From CAZAQK01 sp050249355 (GTDB lineage Bacteria > Pseudomonadota > Alphaproteobacteria > Rickettsiales > SXRF01): DNA of 24,061 nt. The position numbers were made by a program, and so were the translations under genes. Under the pieces are notes generated by a model that saw only the letters and a list, made by a program, of their open reading frames with translations, made no database searches and was not told where the DNA came from. The stretch is taken from contig JBFWQQ010000018.1 of assembly GCA_050249355.1 (NCBI GenBank), positions 1 to 24,061 of the forward strand, given 5' to 3'. Shown piece by piece: positions 22,614 through 24,061 of the stretch. Every line of letters begins with the position of its first letter. The first letter of the stretch is position 1.

Positions 22614-23831
22614 ATGCAGCTTATGAACATGTTCCATGAAGCAGCGGTGTCGATCGGTATGAACCGGTTGCGCACCTTCCTTGCCATACTGGGCATTGTG
22701 ATCGGGGTGAGTTCGGTGGTGCTGATGGTTTCGATCGGTACCGGCAGCCGGCGTGCGGTGGAAGAAAAGATCGCCAAGCTGGGCTCCAATATGCTGCTGG
22801 TGAGTTATTCGTTCCGGGCAGACAACGTACGTTATAATGAGTACATATCCTTGAAGGATATAGAAGCGATCGCCGCTCTGCCTTCGGTGCTCACCGCATC
22901 CCCTTACGATTACGGCACCGAAGAAACGCTGATCGTCGGCAACCTGAACTGGAAAACAACGGTTACCGGTGTGCACTCGGAATACTTCATGGTGCGCGAC
23001 TGGCCATTGGTGGAGGGCGAATATTTCAGCGACGAGAATATGCGCAAGGCCGAACGCGTCGCTATCATCGGTAAGACGGTGGCCGATAAGCTCTTCCCCG
23101 GCCAGACCGCGCTGAACCAGAAGATCCGCGTCAAGAACATCGCGCTGCGGGTGATCGGCGTACTTTCTGCTAAAGGTCAGGGCTTCGATGGCCGCGATCA
23201 GGATGACGTGTTATTCGTTCCGTTCATGACCAGCAAAATGAAACTAAGTACTGATTTCTACCAGATCGACCGGGTGGATATGGGTTTCGTAAAAGTCATA
23301 TCGGAAAACAAACTGGAAGAGGCGGTATACAACATAACGGAAATGCTGCGCCAACGCTTCCGCTTGCGAGACACGGAAGAGGATAACTTCACCGTGCGCA
23401 ACATCAGTAGCGTCACCAAGATCGCCACCGATACCTCGCAGGCTTTGTCGCTGCTGCTGGGCGCCATCGCTTCCATTTCACTGGTGGTGGGCGGCATCGG
23501 CATCATGAACATCATGCTTGTTACCGTGACCGAACGCACCCGCGAGATCGGCATCCGCAAGGCGATCGGCGCCAGCAAATCCATGATCATGATCCAGTTC
23601 CTGCTCGAAGCCATCATCATCTCGGTCATCGGTAGCCTCATCGGGCTGGGGCTCGGCCTGGGCCTGAGTTTTGGCGCGCAGAAACTGTTCGATATACCGG
23701 TGGCCTATAGTTTATGGGCAGCTTTCTTGGCTTTATTAGTGGCTGTCGTTGTTGGGGTCATCAGCGGTGTGTACCCGGCCCGTAAAGCAGCTAGGCTGCA
23801 ACCGATCGACGCCCTGCGCGGGGCCGGGTGA
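22614..23831 (+). CDS. MacB-type ABC transporter permease
   Basis: The 405-aa permease has the four-helix MacB/FtsX arrangement: one helix near the N-terminus (about 19-42; TFLAILGIVIGVSSVVLMVS), a large periplasmic domain (about 45-270), then three C-terminal helices (about 279-303, 328-352, 370-392) ending in the conserved YPARKAARLQPIDALRG. ERTREIGIRKAIGAS is the coupling-helix signature. Its partner ATPase ends 12 bp upstream. Such transporters pump substrates from the periplasm through TolC; candidates include peptides, toxins or macrolides. No strong terminator follows; a GCCGC/GCGGC hairpin at 23865-23880 has no T-tract. Confidence 0.93.
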   Translation: MQLMNMFHEAAVSIGMNRLRTFLAILGIVIGVSSVVLMVSIGTGSRRAVEEKIAKLGSNMLLVSYSFRADNVRYNEYISLKDIEAIAALPSVLTASPYDYGTEETLIVGNLNWKTTVTGVHSEYFMVRDWPLVEGEYFSDENMRKAERVAIIGKTVADKLFPGQTALNQKIRVKNIALRVIGVLSAKGQGFDGRDQDDVLFVPFMTSKMKLSTDFYQIDRVDMGFVKVISENKLEEAVYNITEMLRQRFRLRDTEEDNFTVRNISSVTKIATDTSQALSLLLGAIASISLVVGGIGIMNIMLVTVTERTREIGIRKAIGASKSMIMIQFLLEAIIISVIGSLIGLGLGLGLSFGAQKLFDIPVAYSLWAAFLALLVAVVVGVISGVYPARKAARLQPIDALRGAG

Positions 23832-23918
23832 AAATTTAAATAATTGTAGGCCGACTTATTCCTGGCCGCCATCAAGCGGCATGAATTATTAATAAATTAC
23901 AACGATATAGAATGTGGA

Positions 23919-23969
23919 CTGTCACAAATCTTTCATCAAGCTGTCATCTAACTGTCATTTTACTATGTT
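23919..23969 (+). promoter_or_regulatory. Tandem double PhoB box with -10 element
   Basis: Four consecutive 11-bp units begin CTGTCAC (23919), CTTTCAT (23930), CTGTCAT (23941) and CTGTCAT (23952). Each pair is a near-consensus PhoB box; together they form two tandem boxes. TATGTT (23964-23969) starts 6 nt after the last unit. This is the strongest Pho promoter in the window and faces the gene at the right edge. The 86 bp between the macB stop and this site hold only the weak hairpin at 23865-23880. Confidence 0.85.
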
Positions 23970-24007
23970 ACTTTTGAAACATAGCATGCAAACGACAAGG
24001 AGTGTGT

Positions 24008-24037
24008 ATGCGTTTTTATCGAAAGGATATCATATGA
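24008..24037 (+). CDS. Possible 9-codon leader peptide overlapping the next gene
   Basis: ATG 24008 is preceded by a full AAGGAG (23997-24002) at 5-nt spacing and encodes MRFYRKDII before TGA. The stop overlaps the next start as ATGA, the usual sign of translational coupling. The next gene also has its own AAAGGA (24022-24027) inside this ORF. It may be a leader controlling the Pho-driven gene, or the ribosome site could be coincidental. Confidence 0.35.
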   Translation: MRFYRKDII

Positions 24038-24061
24038 AAAATCGAATTTTACTGACGTGTG
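24034..24061 (+). CDS. Partial gene at the window edge, Pho-regulated, probably exported
   Basis: Only nine codons are visible, MKNRILLTC, cut by the window end. A short basic N-terminus followed by hydrophobic residues fits the start of a signal peptide. AAAGGA is 6 nt upstream and the tandem double PhoB box about 70 nt upstream. A phosphate-binding protein (PstS), phosphate porin or phosphatase would fit, but nothing visible identifies it. Confidence 0.55.

Noticed and set aside
1..24061. CRISPR arrays, tRNA or rRNA genes, insertion sequences, prophage genes
   Set aside because: No regularly spaced repeats, no cloverleaf-like segments noticed by eye in the gaps, and no transposase- or integrase-like protein among the open frames. 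A tRNAscan/ISfinder run would settle it.

Overview
The window reads as a chromosomal segment of a Gram-negative alphaproteobacterium. It holds an LPS transport block (kdsD-lptC-lptA-lptB), then rpoN, hpf and ptsN, a short-form RNase D, a membrane-anchored retropepsin-like protease of the alphaproteobacterial type, and a CpaF-like ATPase. I cannot place it below class. No tRNA, rRNA, CRISPR array, transposase or integrase was seen.

Layout. At 1-4480 (+), two large, unrecognised, probably membrane-anchored proteins sit in tandem. They share a membrane-hairpin module, a beta-rich repeat and a nearly identical promoter block, so they look like diverged paralogues. At 4477-7348 (-) lie acs (acetyl-CoA synthetase) and a RapZ-family protein whose Walker A lysine is replaced by arginine. 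At 7466-8404 (+) is an exported protein of unknown function with a promoter that predicts a leaderless mRNA. At 8414-13291 (-) is the run rpoN, a lone cpaF-like gene, hpf, ptsN, a pteridine-reductase-like SDR and folB; the last three are joined by 4-bp overlaps.

At 13292-14641 the usual lptB-rpoN neighbourhood is split by a roughly 1.35-kb, mostly non-coding island read from the opposite (+) strand. It carries three PhoB-box-like sites, a candidate structured small RNA with a strong terminator, a 48-codon small ORF with a structured leader, several large hairpins, and a secreted 158-aa cysteine-containing protein. At 14642-18973 (-) follow lptB, lptA, lptC, kdsD, rnd (apparently starting at a non-canonical ATA codon) and the retropepsin-like protease. 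At 19234-23831 (+) is a complete TolC-MacA-MacB type tripartite exporter with the MacB ATPase and permease on separate genes, preceded by another PhoB-like box. The window ends with four tandem 11-bp PhoB repeats, a 9-codon upstream ORF and the first codons of a further gene.

How it fits together. The minus-strand genes are mostly housekeeping (envelope LPS assembly, sigma-54, nitrogen PTS, ribosome hibernation, folate). The plus-strand genes from 13.4 kb onward look like an accessory layer wired to phosphate starvation: five 11-bp-periodic PhoB-like sites within about 10.6 kb, driving a candidate sRNA, a small ORF, a secreted protein, a MacAB-TolC exporter and the gene at the right edge. The boxes and hairpins are read directly from the sequence; the phosphate link and the suggested exporter-substrate relationship are inference.
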